The notes: a model not told the origin generated them from the sequence alone. 64,000 nt of DNA from Trichoplusia ni (GCF_003590095.1 NC_039491.1:2852001-2916000); one strand, 5' to 3'. Shown: positions 1-12,196, counted from the stretch's first letter. A program made the numbers and translations.

Positions 1-103
1 AACAAATCCTACCCAATTTGAGATGTCTTGTTACATTTCAGATAAATGCGAACTAAATCATGATTTTATCTCAAGTTAAATGTTAACAAATTATTACTAC
101 GTG

Positions 104-176
104 TATAAAAGAGTGCAACACTAAATCTGCAAATTCCTTCACTCACTCACATTTACTAAAACACTATAAGATGAAG
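104..176 (+). promoter_or_regulatory. TATA-box promoter with a two-codon first exon (possible gene relic)
   Basis: TATAAAAG lies at 104-111. A TCACTC initiator-like motif sits at 139-144, and ATG AAG at 171-176 is followed directly by a GTAAAT splice donor at 177. A strong TATA box, short leader and a first exon coding only Met-Lys before a phase-0 intron is the usual architecture of insect cuticular-protein genes and of some other secreted-protein genes (family knowledge). I found no exon continuing a signal peptide in the next 1.7 kb, so this may be a decayed gene or a chance match. It cannot join the Ly6 gene downstream, because that exon 2 is in another phase. Confidence 0.35.
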
Positions 177-177
177 G

Positions 178-1830
178 TAAATATAAGAAGTTAGGAAAAT
201 TATCCAAACAATGCCAATTATTCGCGGCTTGCATCTTGTAGATGCGTAAATCGATTATCTTAAGTACTTCTTGTCACATCGCTCTCTTGATTCCACGCAT
301 AGAACAGACCCGAAACACATAGAACCTTTTTCCTCTTTATAGAGATTTTAACATCGTTTAAATCGTTTGAAATGTCTCTACCGTTACTTTGCATCTGAAA
401 ATGACAGAGTATTGAGTAAACATGATACTTATTATAAATGTCAGTTTTAGTATTTGGCTAATTGTATGAATACACTTTACGGTAAACTTGACCGATGTTA
501 GCTAAGTTGACACACTTACGTCATATACCCCGTATACGCTAACAGGTATTAATGTGGAAAAATATACGCTTACCACATATCTCTCACGAGGCGCGTACAT
601 TTCCGATTGTCATTTTGCTCAGTCGATATGAAGTGGGGAGGTAACGTCAGCCAGCTAATTAATGTAATATGGAGTAATCCTTTGTTTCTCTACACTTAAG
701 CATACCTAGGTGTCCTCTCTAAAAAAGTTCCTAAGCATTTTTAAGGTAGGCCAGAAATTGTCTTGAATTATACTAACAACGAAATAGAGTGAGGAGACCA
801 AATTAAAAATCGTTACAGACAAAAAATTAAATACTGTCATTTTGCTAACTGGCTCCATTAAATGGGTGGTTGTTGAGTATTCAGAGAATTACTAAGAAAT
901 TAACTAAAAGACCTTGAAATGTTTAACCCCTTTTTGACTCTTTTATTCGGGAGCTCAGGTAGGTACGGTAGGTAGGAGCTAAAGTACACGAAGCTAAAAT
1001 GTATCCCCATTGTAAAAACTATCAGCGACATCTTAAATTTACCCATAAGTGAAATTATTTAGCACCAAAATACAAATTGAATGTGTTATTTGGGATGCAC
1101 ATAACTAAAAGATAATAGTACAATACTAAAAGAGAAACTCAGCAAAACGAATATCAGGAAGTATTAAAACCAATATACAATTCCATTAACCACCACTATA
1201 TAACTTAGATACATGTTTTATCACTGAAACACATTATATGATTGAGCTCGCGGGCTCGGAATAATAAAGAGTGACAGTAAATCGTAGCACTTTCCCATCG
1301 ACAATTTGCGGCAATTTTCCACTGAAGTCAATTGGCAGACAATTGAATCTTGATCGAAGATATAAACTGTTTTATGCACACGAATAATTTAACAACATAT
1401 ATACCTAAATACCATGTACATAATATTAGAATTGAGTAGGTAGATAGTTTAGAGTATTAAAATGAATTATGATAGAGCTGTTTGCACAAGCTTTGTTTTA
1501 TTAAATAACATTTATAAATGATCTCTGATGTGTAGGATTAATTTTCCCCTTTGATGACTTTTGCATCTAATTTTACTTCTAACCGTGTTAAACCATTCAT
1601 TTGGTCGAAAAACTAAAAGTTTTTGCAGCAGATAATGATGGCTTTCGCAAAATAAAATGTTCTTTGTGTAGATGAATATTTCTTTTACAACAATTATTAA
1701 TTTGTTCTTCATCGACTAAGCAGTGCTTGTTGGTCTTGTTACGACCAACGATAAAGTTTTAATTTTCTAAAGAATTCCGAAAGTTGAGATTGTTTCGCCT
1801 GATCAAAGTGTTTCGAAGAAACCCTGAGGG
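178..1830. other. Gene-free stretch upstream of the Ly6 gene
   Basis: AT-rich sequence with only short spurious reading frames. I see no exon with splice sites, no tRNA-like fold and no recognisable repeat. It probably holds promoter sequence for the Ly6 gene towards its right end. Confidence 0.5.
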
Positions 1831-1938
1831 GTGTGTCGGGTGGGGGGGGGGCGGAGTCAGCCGGGACCTGCAACAGGTCCTGGTCCAGACGGGATCGATA
1901 CGGAGCCTGGGACATGCGCACTACGCATTGCAAACATC
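1831..1938 (+). promoter_or_regulatory. GC-rich leader of the Ly6 gene
   Basis: A sharp GC-rich block just before the Ly6 start codon. It contains a run of ten G (1842-1851) and a perfect 7-bp inverted repeat GGACCTG-CAA-CAGGTCC at 1864-1880. The coding frame is open back to 1831 but holds no ATG before 1939, so I read this as 5' untranslated leader or core promoter. The hairpin could affect translation; that is inference. Confidence 0.4.
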
Positions 1939-3284
1939 ATGCGCTCTCTGATACTGCTCTGCTTGTCATTACTATCGCCAGGTATGTTAAATAGCACTTT
2001 TAATACATATATAACTTAGTTTTAACCTCAAGACGATGAAAAGCGATGCCATAATTTGTATTTCGAACATTTTTCATCATAAGCTCAATTCCTAACCTAA
2101 ATTCGACCACAAACGTCAAATATAGTCTATGGTTCGCTATCTTTGTTTTGATTTCAGAATTTTCTCGAATTTTCCTTTGTTTTTCAGAATAATATGACAT
2201 ATTGAAATGTGATATTAGGAGCTAGATTACCAGGAAATAGCATGTTTTGTTGATGTTTACATTTTCCTTTGTTAGCTACAAACACTTTTTCATTTACAAA
2301 CATTTCTACCAAGTTAATCCCTTTATTCACTATCTGATTAATCGGAAATCGCATTTCCGATTCACCACGTAACAGTACGTTTAAGAAAGTATGTTTAAGA
2401 ACTGGCTACATTATCCTGACAATTCAATCATTGTCTTCCAGAGGGTGATTGCGACTTACTCCGGGACAGTGTCCACGTGACATCAGCAGCAGCCAGGCCC
2501 AACAATGAGCTGTGGTGCTACAAGTGCCTGGCCGAGGTGCCTGACGACCGCTGCGCTGATCTGCGGCACAACAACTCGGCGCTCATACACAAGTGCCACA
2601 ACGATCGCAGGATGTGCATGGTAAACATTACTTTACTTAATTTGTAAACTGTGGTTAGTGGATACTGTTTTAACAGACAAAATGCTCTGACCATCTCTAA
2701 TATGTCTAAAGTAGGTATAGTACTAACAGTCATCTCAGTAAATTGCCAAAGGCTTGAGTGTCGTGGTGACCTACTTATTATTTCAATGTCTACTAAGTAT
2801 ATTATAACATATACTTATATATGTATATTCCGAGCAAATATTTATAATAATTAAGTATTTATGAGCGTTTCAAGAATATCAGGACTGGGTACACCATTTT
2901 CAAATTCGATTCTTATAAACTTTTGTATCATTAATCTTTGTTCATGATGTTTTTTTCACGATTAAACAAACAGCGAAAGCGATGACAGGCACTTGTTTTT
3001 GTGTAAATGCGACATTTTGATTTCAAACAAGACTTACCTTACAGGTGAAGCGTTTCTCCTTTACAACATCAACGGAAAACTCAACGACGCTGCCCAAAAT
3101 GTGGGCCTTGGAGAGGAACTGCACCAAGCACTGCGAGCCAGGCTGCATCGTCATTGGAGAACGGACCAAGCTCTACGCGTGCACCTCTTGCTGCACAACG
3201 TCCCTCTGCAACTACGGATCTGGCGCTAAACAAATAGTCCTCGACCTCATCATTCTTGGATTCGCACTAATCATCGCGTTATGA
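1939..3284 (+). CDS. GPI-anchored Ly6/uPAR-domain (three-finger) surface protein
   Basis: Three exons, 1939-1981, 2442-2620 and 3045-3284, all with GT-AG borders, join to 153 codons. Residues 1-14 form a signal peptide (MRSLILLCLSLLSP). The ectodomain begins with WCYKC (residues 39-43) and ends with the Ly6 signature CCTTSLCN (123-130), with ten or more cysteines between. Sequons lie at N58, N86 and N99. The last 17 or so residues are hydrophobic (QIVLDLIILGFALIIAL) after a small-residue stretch, typical of a GPI-attachment signal. Ly6 proteins are extracellular, membrane-tethered three-finger folds. In insects, relatives act in septate junctions, ion-channel modulation or sleep (quiver and boudin types), but I cannot assign this one to a subfamily. 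ATG 1939 is chosen because it starts the signal peptide. AATAAA at 3658-3663 fits its 3' end. Confidence 0.88.
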
Positions 3285-3657
3285 TTCCACTAACCACTTA
3301 GTTTAGCTACACTTGTACCAGGCGGGAAAACGGAAACAATCGGCAATCTGAACTACTTAATAATGATGTCCAAACCCTTCAAATGATATCCCCATATTTA
3401 TTATTGAAATTTGTTTCAAAATGACTAATTATGGACTATTCTTGGCCCACTTAGACACGCATAGGTCTCTTTTAATTAGTAAAAATGAGAATTTATTGTC
3501 CGCGAAGTATCTTTGCTGACAGAGGATTCACGTTTACAGATTAATTAATTGAATGGTGTCCCCGTCCCACTAAGCGGTTTTAATCTACTTCGACCGACAT
3601 TATGCTCACTGTCTCAGTATTATTAACTTAAAGTTATTTTAATGATATTCCTATACA

Positions 3658-3663
3658 AATAAA
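3658..3663 (+). other. Poly(A) signal of the Ly6 gene
   Basis: AATAAA about 370 bases after the Ly6 stop codon, the first canonical signal seen downstream on this strand. Confidence 0.5.
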
Positions 3664-3985
3664 TATTATCTTATAACTAAATACAATATCAAATATTTAC
3701 TCTTTAAAAGAATAAAAAAAAATTACTACATCGTAGGAATGAAATAAATCAGGAGATTATCGTCAAAGTCATCTTCCATTTAGGTTAGGCTGTTTAAATA
3801 AAATGCTTTTAGATTAGTCTAGATAATAGGTAAGTTACCAAAAAACAATCTCGAATAAACGTAACTAATAGAGCGATTGCCTCAATTTTATCTAAGTATT
3901 TCTTTTCTCATTTCTCCTAGGTAGTCAAAAACTTAATAGTCTAAGTCAGAATAGTTGTATTGTACTCGGCCTGGAATTGTCTCAC

Positions 3986-4015
3986 AGGTGGGCATTTGGG
4001 CAAAGGCCTCTATTT
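3986..4015 (+). repeat. Fragment of a dispersed lepidopteran repeat
   Basis: The wording GTGGGCATTTGGGCAAAGGC is a degenerate form of a phrase (GTGGGCAAAGGCCTC) that I recall as very common in moth genomes. Only about 30 bases are recognisable. The call is from memory of the pattern, not a search. Confidence 0.35.
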
Positions 4016-5284
4016 ATTTAGATAGGGAATAAACATGATCCTCATTTCAAAATTAAATACCAGAAATGAAATTGGCCTTCGAACTATCGACCAAACGTGA
4101 CTTAGCAAGTAGATATGTTAATTAATAACCTTTCAACAGCTTTGTAACTCCGTAGCTATGACAAACATAAGTACTTACCATGCTTAAGTAGATGAAAAAT
4201 AGAGAAGGTCCCACTAGCTGTAGTCACAAACATCCGAATTAAAAAAAGTTTTCATGACAATCTGTCGTTACTTTGTTTTAAAATATAGAGACAGCGTGAA
4301 AATTATCACCATAAAAAAATGTTGTAACGGTTTTCAATAAAACAAACTGCCCAATACCAAAATTACGTTCGCCACACATAAAATATTGATCTTCAAAAGT
4401 TCAAACCTTATAAAAAGGTTAAATAATCATATCGTATGTAAGAGAATATAAATATATTTTGCTATGTATAGATATATTGCCTTGATATAAAGGTTGTAAA
4501 TAATGTGTGTTTCTGTGTATTTTTGTTGAATAGTTTTTATCTTTGAATGTAGGTACAGTCGTCCGGAAAAGACTTAACCGCAAACCACACAATGTTAAAG
4601 ATAGTATGTCATCTAAGTACCTATTGCAATACATGGGGAAGTAACTCTACCACTCAATTTTGATTAAAGAATATGTGAAGTTTTTATATTCTGCCACAGG
4701 TTGACACACTTTTAACACATCATTATTTTATGCTTGTGACTCTTTTTCCTAATGACTGCACTGTGTTCTATTATTTCATAAGTTGATAGGTAGGGACAAT
4801 ATGAACGTCATTATAGTGATAAATTCTTAATACATTTTAAGACTTCCGACAAGCACAAATACTATCTTCTTACCTACTTGCGTCTGCAGCTAGTGGACTC
4901 GTTTCCCTATAGACCTGCTTGTCTTAAGAATATCAGAGAATATTTGTCTTTCATCCAATTTATGAAAAAAATACTTATTAATAAAATATTCAAAGAAAAA
5001 ATAGAGTACACTTTGAGGTTGTATTTTAATTATGTTGTTGAAATAATAAAGCTATCTGGAGATTAATTTATCGTTTTTTTATCTTCACAACCAGCCTTGC
5101 ACGAGGCTAAACTAAAGTGACTCCTTACAGACATGTGTTTCTGTACCTGGACCTTCCGTTATTTACAATGACCGATGAATGAATGAAACTTGGATCAAAT
5201 TTGCAGTGCTCGTATTCTCTTGAGCATTTTGCCAACCCAATAATTGGAAATTCATACGGAGAAATTCATTCGTACGGGGCGGAC

Positions 5285-5315
5285 AAAAAAAGTTACAGTT
5301 AATGTAACTTTTTTT
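5285..5315. repeat. Perfect 13-bp inverted repeat with 5-base loop
   Basis: Arm AAAAAAAGTTACA (5285-5297), loop GTTAA (5298-5302) and arm TGTAACTTTTTTT (5303-5315) pair without mismatch. It could be an internal palindrome of a small DNA transposon or simple AT-rich hairpin DNA. No flanking target-site duplication was recognised. Confidence 0.7.
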
Positions 5316-5544
5316 TAATATCGATTTTCACATATGATTTACCTAACCAATAGTTTAGAATTGTAGATACTGCTAGTCTATAATATAAATCTTACAAAAA
5401 CATGCTAAAATATTCAAGTATTCACTTAGAATGTACAACCAATAACAAAAGTATAATAAAAGGCATTTAAATATAACAAACTCGATTCGTATTTCTTTGT
5501 ACAAGAGAATAATAAGTATAAAATTACCTCGAGAACTTTTGTGC

Positions 5545-5655
5545 CCAGTTGCGAAGGTCAGGCAGCATAGCAGCGTCCCATATAAAATATAAGTTTCCAG
5601 CTGAATCCGGCGAGACTGGAAACCAACCCCAACATAAAAGAATAATAGGCTATTA
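5545..5655 (+). repeat. Retroelement-type dispersed repeat fragment
   Basis: The run containing AGGTCAGGCAGCATAGCAG, then CAGCTGAATCCGGCGAGACT and GGAAACCAACCCCAACATA, follows the order of phrases in an abundant moth repeat (the tail of a non-LTR element, as I recall it). The copy at 47755-47985 carries other parts of the same unit plus the shared GGTCAG(A)CAGGCAG segment. It is old and diverged. Confidence 0.5.
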
Positions 5656-6252
5656 TATAGTGGCTCGTAGCGCCCAATAACAAGATCGTATGAATCATTG
5701 CTTAATTTTGTCGTCGACTGTATATCTTTGACCTCCAAGGTCGACCGAAAAAGGTATGATGTAAAATACACAGTTTAATGTTTACCAAGGAAAACTACCG
5801 ACGAAATTGTTTGCAGACAGTAAATTTCCCCAAAACTGATGTAATTAAAATTATTCCATAATAGTTTCTGCTCATTATTTAGAATTTTTGTAAATTTGGA
5901 TTTATTTATTACGTTAATTTATGAATTCTTTCATTCGATCACAACGGAAATTTCTAGAAATTTTAGTACATGTAACAAGGAATAAAGTCAGGATAGTCTA
6001 CTAAATTTAAACTGTTGCTAATTCATGGCATGCAGGCATAGCTTGTTTGTTTCATATAGAATGCATTAACTACAAATTGTGTTTCTTGTATTAATTCATC
6101 ATGTTAGTACTCTGTGGGTGTGGATTTCAATTTGACCCAATCGGGCATAGATAGTGCAACAGAATCGGCATGCTATCATGCGTAATCAATAAAATAAGTT
6201 ACTCATAAAAACATTAGGTGATTAAAAAATCAAGTTAGTTTATATAAGTTAA

Positions 6253-6258
6253 TTTATT
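6253..6258 (-). other. Poly(A) signal of the cyclophilin gene
   Basis: TTTATT on the plus strand reads AATAAA on the minus strand, about 190 bases beyond the cyclophilin stop. Confidence 0.5.
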
Positions 6259-6446
6259 ATGAATAAACAATGCACAGAAATAAATGCAATCCCTAGTTTG
6301 CAACCTAAAACATAGCAATAAGTTTATCATAATTGGAATGACCCATATTAATTGTATTCTCTTGAAGACTGGGAAGGTATTGGGAGGACATAGTTTTAAA
6401 CTTAAAAAATATTGTGTTATACTTTTATAATTATTACTGAATTAAG

Positions 6447-7494
6447 TTAAGAGAGTTGACCACAATCGGAGACAATGATTTTCTTTGAGGGCTTGCCAGA
6501 CTGGGAGCCGAAGGCTTCAACTTGCTTGACAACATCCATGCCTTCTACAACGGTTCCGAAGACGACGTGTCTGCCGTCCAACCAAGAAGTCTTCACGGTG
6601 GTGATGAAAAACTGGGATCCATTGGTGTTGGGGCCAGCGTTGGCCATGGACAGGACTCCAGGGCCGGTGTGCTTGAGGACGAAGTTCTCGTCAGCAAACT
6701 TCTCACCGTAGATGGACTTTCCACCAGTGCCATTGTGGTTTGTGAAGTCACCTCCTTGCAACATGAAGTTGGGGATCACCCGGTGGAAGGTCGAGTTCTT
6801 GTAGCCAAAACCTTTCTCGCCGGTGCACAGGGCGCGGAAGTTTTCACAGGTCTTGGGGGTGACATCTGTTCTCAGCTGTAACAATGTAAAACAAATAAAT
6901 GTATAATGCAAATAGTCCAAGTAGCCACCTAACAATTTGAATTATGGGTGTGTCATTATCGCGAGTCAATCGAGTTAGGCATGAGTAATACGAAAATTCT
7001 GCGAGCAGTGAAGTCGCCGCCGGCGCATTGCTTACGTATAATACACCATTATAGTAGCTGTATCAATATCAATACTTGCAAAAATATAAACATCGAGATA
7101 ATGGAAAAGTCCGCTTTAAACATAATTACCTATCTACAGCTTGAAGATTTGACCTTCACTTAACGGAGGTAATCTAACTCGAGATTATATACATAGTACA
7201 TGTATAATATGCTATATATAGATTATAAACCTATATTCCACATGGTGATAGTTCTACATTAAGAAACAGATTCCAAAACGAAAGAAAGAACACATCAAAA
7301 TAGTAGGCGATATACCAATAAGAATTGTTAACAAGAGAGCGTGGTTTTTGCAAAATCACGCCGGGCGGCCAAAGCGCCGGTGTGTGTGTGACGAGATGTA
7401 ACCCGAAATATATGATGTTACATACCTCAACAACAATTCTTCCCAAAGCTGAACCATCAGCAGAAACGTCAAAGAAAACTCGTGGCAAAGCCAT
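6447..7494 (-). CDS. Cyclophilin A-type peptidyl-prolyl cis-trans isomerase
   Basis: Two exons on the minus strand: 7494-7426 (codons 1-23, ending VVE) and 6875-6447. They join in phase 0 across a 550-base GT-AG intron to give 165 residues, exactly the length of cytosolic cyclophilin A. Active-site residues fall at the family's standard numbers: R55, F60 and Q63 in FHRVIPNFMLQGGDF, and W121 in SWLDGRHVVFG. W121 predicts cyclosporin binding (family knowledge). It catalyses proline cis-trans isomerisation during protein folding. No signal peptide, organelle signal or extra domain is seen, so it is expected to be cytosolic or nuclear. The long open frame upstream of exon 2 (6876-6935) is intron read through, not an alternative start. 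It is divergent from the MTNA gene, with about 0.93 kb between start codons. Confidence 0.96.
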
Positions 7495-8420
7495 GGTGCG
7501 TTATTACTGAGTTTCAGATAAATTAACTTTAATTCACGACAATGACGATGCGTCTCCTGTCGATGCCGGGCGGAAACAGAATGAAGCATAGACAAATGTC
7601 TTACGTCATTTCCTACGACGTTCAAAAGCTACGAATAAAAACTTACAGCTTAACAGGGTATTTATTATTTTTAACTTTATTTACTTTAATAACAGGAAGA
7701 GTAAACTCAAGTAAAAGAACTAATTGGAAACATTTCAATAACTATGTGCTTAAAGTAATAATATGTTCATTGTAAGGACTGGTTATTGTAAAGCTATTCT
7801 AAGAAATACTTAAACCGCCTTAATTTATTGTTAAGTGAAATCGCGGTACAAAAATGATGCTAAAATAACTTTAACACCTTAAATTCATACCTTCAACTAT
7901 ATCGTGTAATACAATGAATATTAAAATAAAATAATTTTTTTTCTATTTTTATTTCTTCGAATGATGGCCAGCTTTTTATCCCATTGCAAAAGTAAGTTTA
8001 TAAATAATAAATGGAATGAAAAGTGTGAGAATTATGCAAGTATAATTTCTTTGGAATTATGTGATATAAGTCAGAGCCGATTCTGGTAATTTGTTAAATT
8101 AGCAGCCCACTAAATATAATCATCTCAGAATTAGAGTTTGCATAATATGCCAACTTTGTTTTGTTCCTGAACGTCTGCATTCAAATGTCAAACTGACGTT
8201 TTTATTTGACTGACGTCTAAAATTTCAGTACGTATTTCATGCAGGTAAAAGTTAATACATTCGGGTTTAATTTTAAAAAAGGATAATTTCCTAATCTTCT
8301 TTCAATAAATAATTCATCCAGTAACTCAGCCGGTATGATAGTAATACATGATTTTCAAAAATATATGTTTTAGTTCCTCGTAACTACTTTATATTAACTT
8401 TTTGATTGTTTTTAGTTAAA
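7495..8420. promoter_or_regulatory. Divergent intergenic region between cyclophilin and MTNA
   Basis: About 0.93 kb separates the two opposed start codons, so it must hold both leaders and promoters. I see no clear TATA box near either start and no coding exon. Both neighbours are housekeeping-type genes, which often share such short TATA-less divergent promoters (inference). Confidence 0.45.
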
Positions 8421-11400
8421 ATGAGTTTAGAGTCTATAAAATATACAAGAGGAAGCTTAGAGATTTTAGACCAGCTTCTATTGCCTTTACAAACAAGATA
8501 TGTCAAAGTAAAAGGTGTTGAAGATGGCTGGAAAGTTATCAATAAAATGCAGGTACAACATTTTATTATATTCTAACTGACTGCTCTAAGAAGTAACTTG
8601 TTGCTTATTGCTACAGATTAATTTCGATGGCTGTCGCTCATAACAGAAAAGTAAAATTACCACATGTTTCCTGAATTAGAATAATTGTTAAAGTTTTTGT
8701 ATTTATGTGTCCATCACACTTTTATTTATTTTCTAGGTCAGAGGAGCCCCCGCCATAGCTATAGTCGGATGCTTATCACTTGCGGTCGAACTAGAGAGGG
8801 ATAACAATTCAGACAAAAAAATTATGAGGCAAGAGGTCAGTGTACTTAACCCCTTAACAGATAAAAAGTTTAGTATTCTGTGTAGATAAACTCTAATCTG
8901 ACACTATGTTGATAGCTAATTTTTACAACATTCGAGAATTATGTCATCTATAGAACCATGAAACTTGAGGCTATAATTTTTCATAGGTCATGGTGTATTT
9001 GATTACATTTTAATTAACAATAATCAAAAGTGATAAGAGACCTATTGTTAGTATTGCTTCAATACAATAAATACTGAATTTTAATACTGCTTCTTGTCAA
9101 AATATTGTTGAAGATTTGCCCTCTATGCATGCTCTGTCAAAATGTACCAGGCAGTATTGATAAGTCATCTTTGCATATGACTATGGAGGCTATATACTTG
9201 ATAAGACAGACAGATGGTGAATAAACAGTTTGTTGACACAGTAAACTTGTAGTTGTGAGGTCATGATGATGTATAACAATAACTGTGTAAAATATGTATG
9301 TAATAGGTATCCACATTTTAATATTACTGGCAATACAGGAGGGACCCCATTTTTCTGTTTATTGCTTAGAATATAAAGGGATGACAAATTTCTTCATTCA
9401 TTTTTGGCGGTGTTTTTAAATGATAAATCTAAATCAGAGCTTTATACTAACTCATAGAACTTTAGTAATATGCTGTAATTGGGTTATGTTGTAATAATAT
9501 ATACATTCCAGAAATTTTGCTAAACTTACACTTGCCAAACATATTTATAGCAATCTAATTAATTAAATAATTCTAATTACACAAGTAAATAGAAAGGAAA
9601 ACATTAAATGAGAACCTAGATTTGTAATTGGCATATTTCCATTGATTTCAGATTGAGGGTAAACTGAATTATCTGGTTTCTGCTCGACCAACAGCTGTGA
9701 ACATAAAGCTGGCAGCAGATGAATTGATAAATTTAGCAAATACTCTAAGTGCTGACGAAAGTGTCACTCCTGAGGATTTTAAAGAAAGGTCAGTCCCGCT
9801 ATTTTTCGCTTCAACAGTATAAACGAAATATATTCTTTCTTACTTTTTAGTTGCTTTTTTCATTATGTTTATGCAATGTAGTATTTTAAAAACTACTTAA
9901 AGCAATTAATTACAGCTTTAAGTTTATGATTACATGTGTTTCTATTTTATCTCTCAATATTAATTTGATCTAGCCATCATAAGCTGACCTACTAATGACA
10001 AAACATATTTTTTCTTGATGAATACGAAAAGGAGGTAAAATATTTTCAAATAATTTCACCAGGTTTATAAGCAGAATAGAAGGAATGCTGATAAAAGACA
10101 TAGAGGACAACAAAGCTATAGGCAGGTATGGCTGTGAGGCTATACTAAAGACATTGGAAGGTGATGGTCCAGTCAGGATCCTGACACACTGCAACACTGG
10201 CTCCTTGGCAACTGCCGGCTATGGCACTGCTCTTGGTGTTATTAGGTCTCTGCAGGAAACCAAGCGACTTGGTGAGTTGTTATGGTTATAGTCTACATCT
10301 TGTGCCCTTATAGTCTAAGCTAAATTCATATTCATTCTAATGAAATCAGAGCGCATTCCTTCTTTCTTTAATACAAGCTAGATGAACTGGATTTAATTCA
10401 ATTTCCATATTTAAAAACTTGTTCATATAAAATTTTCTTTCGGTAAGATTTCTCATGGTAGGTGCTTCTTGACTAATAGTACATTAGCTGAGATAATTCA
10501 TTGTATGTTCTAGACAGAAGAAAGTATGTTTATCATCTCTCGTGGACGAGCTGAAGATGGTTGTCATAGGGAGAAATTAGCGGAAAAAAATACTTTGCAT
10601 TTTAAACACCATTAAAATTTAAAACCTTCACATCTCCACGTAATCAAAATCGCGGGCAAAGGCTAAGTAAAATAAACCTTGATAAGGTATATTATCCTTA
10701 CTTATGAATTTCAGATCACGTATACTGCACGGAAACGAGACCTTACAATCAGGGGGCGCGGCTGACGGCTTACGAACTGGTTCACGAGAAGATCCCATCC
10801 ACGTTAATTGTGGACAGTGTCGTGTCAGCCCTTATGAATACTCGGAGGATAAGCGCAGTTGTTGTCGGTGCTGATAGGGTTAGTTCTAATTCTGGAGTAG
10901 TCTCTGTTCTGTTTGTATGTTAGGATTTCAAATAAGCAGATACCTGAAATAATTCATATGGTTAAGATAATATTACTGAGAGTTTTTAAGTAAATATTAG
11001 TCCAAAAAGTGCAAGCAAAACATATAAAATTAGGCATTACGTCAGATTTAAAGCAAAAACTTCATTTCTCAGGCAATAAAATACCAAATTTGCAGAACAA
11101 CTTGTTCATATACCTATATGTTAAATTGCCAATATTCACATCCTTTTAAGGTCGCGGCGAACGGTGACACAGCTAATAAAATAGGAACGTATCAAATAGC
11201 GATTACGGCGAAACACCATGGAGTGCCTTTCTATGTGGCGGCCCCACTGACTTCCATAGACATGGCGCTTACGTCTGGAGACAAGATAAAGATTGAAGAG
11301 AGGCCAGATAGGGAAATGACTCATGTTGGCGAACACAGGATTGCAGCGCCTGGTAAGATCAAATTAAAGCTGATTTAGACAATACAAGAAATATAGTGAT

Positions 11401-12047
11401 ATTTTGCGATGTAAAATATTATATAGCATAGGCAAGCTGTGCTCTTATTTTACTTTTTATAAGGGCCAGGGCTTCGCAACTCACTCGAATGTTGTTCACT
11501 CACCTCCATCGACCCCATGAGTGCCTGAACACACAGTCTTGTGTAATTTTGTGTTTCCAAAATTTACATGTCTGTCATATATTATATTTTTCTGTCCATG
11601 TTTCATTTGAGGTCGACTCAAACTCATTCTTGTAAACTCCTATTTTTTCTTAATCCATCCCTCTCTCTTTTCTTCTCTCTTTTAAATGGGGTCATCCTTG
11701 GTGGCGTGTAAACCACCAACGAAAGCACTCTCGAGGAGGGCGGCCGATGGCGGCCGACCTAGTCTTACAAAAACTACCAAAATCCTTTTGAAAAATGTTC
11801 AATTATGTTACGAAGTATTTCAAACCTGATAAAACGTATGACTATAACGTAGGAAATGTGACCATATGTAAGCAAAATGTAATCGTTTTTTTCTTATGTT
11901 ACTAACAAAACGTAATAATTTATTGTTTCAGGCATAAATTGTTGGAATCCATCTTTCGATGTCACGCCAGCTGCATTAATAACTGGAATTATCACTGAAA
12001 AAGGTGTCTTTGCACCCGACAAATTAAGCGAAATCGATTCCAAATAA
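8421..12047 (+). CDS. Methylthioribose-1-phosphate isomerase (methionine salvage)
   Basis: Seven exons, 8421-8552, 8737-8835, 9652-9788, 10063-10271, 10715-10878, 11151-11352 and 11932-12047, join in frame to 352 residues. The protein is a full-length MtnA-type isomerase of the eIF2B-related fold. It converts 5-methylthioribose-1-phosphate to methylthioribulose-1-phosphate in the methionine salvage pathway, in the cytosol. Visible signatures are VRGAPAIAIVGCLSL (45-59), the catalytic cysteine in THCNTGSLAT (C166), ETRPYNQGARLTAYEL (199-214), and the catalytic aspartate in [21 protein letters not shown] (D246). Splice donors are GT throughout. Two are weak (GTCAGT after exons 2 and 3). The final exon ends in TAA, and AATAAA follows at 12191. 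Confidence 0.96.
11460..11765. repeat. Possible mobile-element remnant in MTNA intron 6
   Basis: Inside an AT-rich intron there is a block of different composition. It includes a CT-rich stretch near 11650-11690 and a GC-rich end (GGCGGCCGATGGCGGCCGAC, 11739-11758) containing a direct repeat of GGCGGCCGA. It resembles the debris of an inserted retroelement, but I cannot name a family or see terminal repeats. Confidence 0.3.
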
Positions 12048-12190
12048 CATAATTATTGTATTTATTTTTGCCAAACTTACAGCATCCATTAATTTAAAAT
12101 TATTCGAAATATTATAAGTAGGTCGTATCCAATACATAGCTATGTTTTTATAAGATTGTTATACTGTTTATTGTTATAATCGCATGTAAG

Positions 12191-12196
12191 AATAAA
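12191..12196 (+). other. Poly(A) signal of the MTNA gene
   Basis: AATAAA about 145 bases after the MTNA stop codon. Confidence 0.6.

Larger units (their letters stand above)
3664..6252. other. Intergenic region, Ly6 to cyclophilin
   Basis: No supported gene. It holds two short repeat remnants (3986-4015 and about 5545-5650) and a hairpin (5285-5315), annotated separately. The 132-codon open frame on the minus strand at 5373-5771 overlaps the repeat remnant and has no recognisable domain. Confidence 0.5.

Noticed and set aside
5373..5771. 132-codon minus-strand open frame
   Set aside because: Overlaps a repeat fragment, has AT-driven composition and contains no recognisable domain.
6522..6881. 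119-codon plus-strand open frame
   Set aside because: Antisense shadow of cyclophilin exon 2.
6876..6935. Alternative upstream start giving a 162-residue cyclophilin
   Set aside because: This stretch is intron. The acceptor at 6876-6877 joins exon 1 to give the standard 165-residue protein with an intact N-terminal strand.
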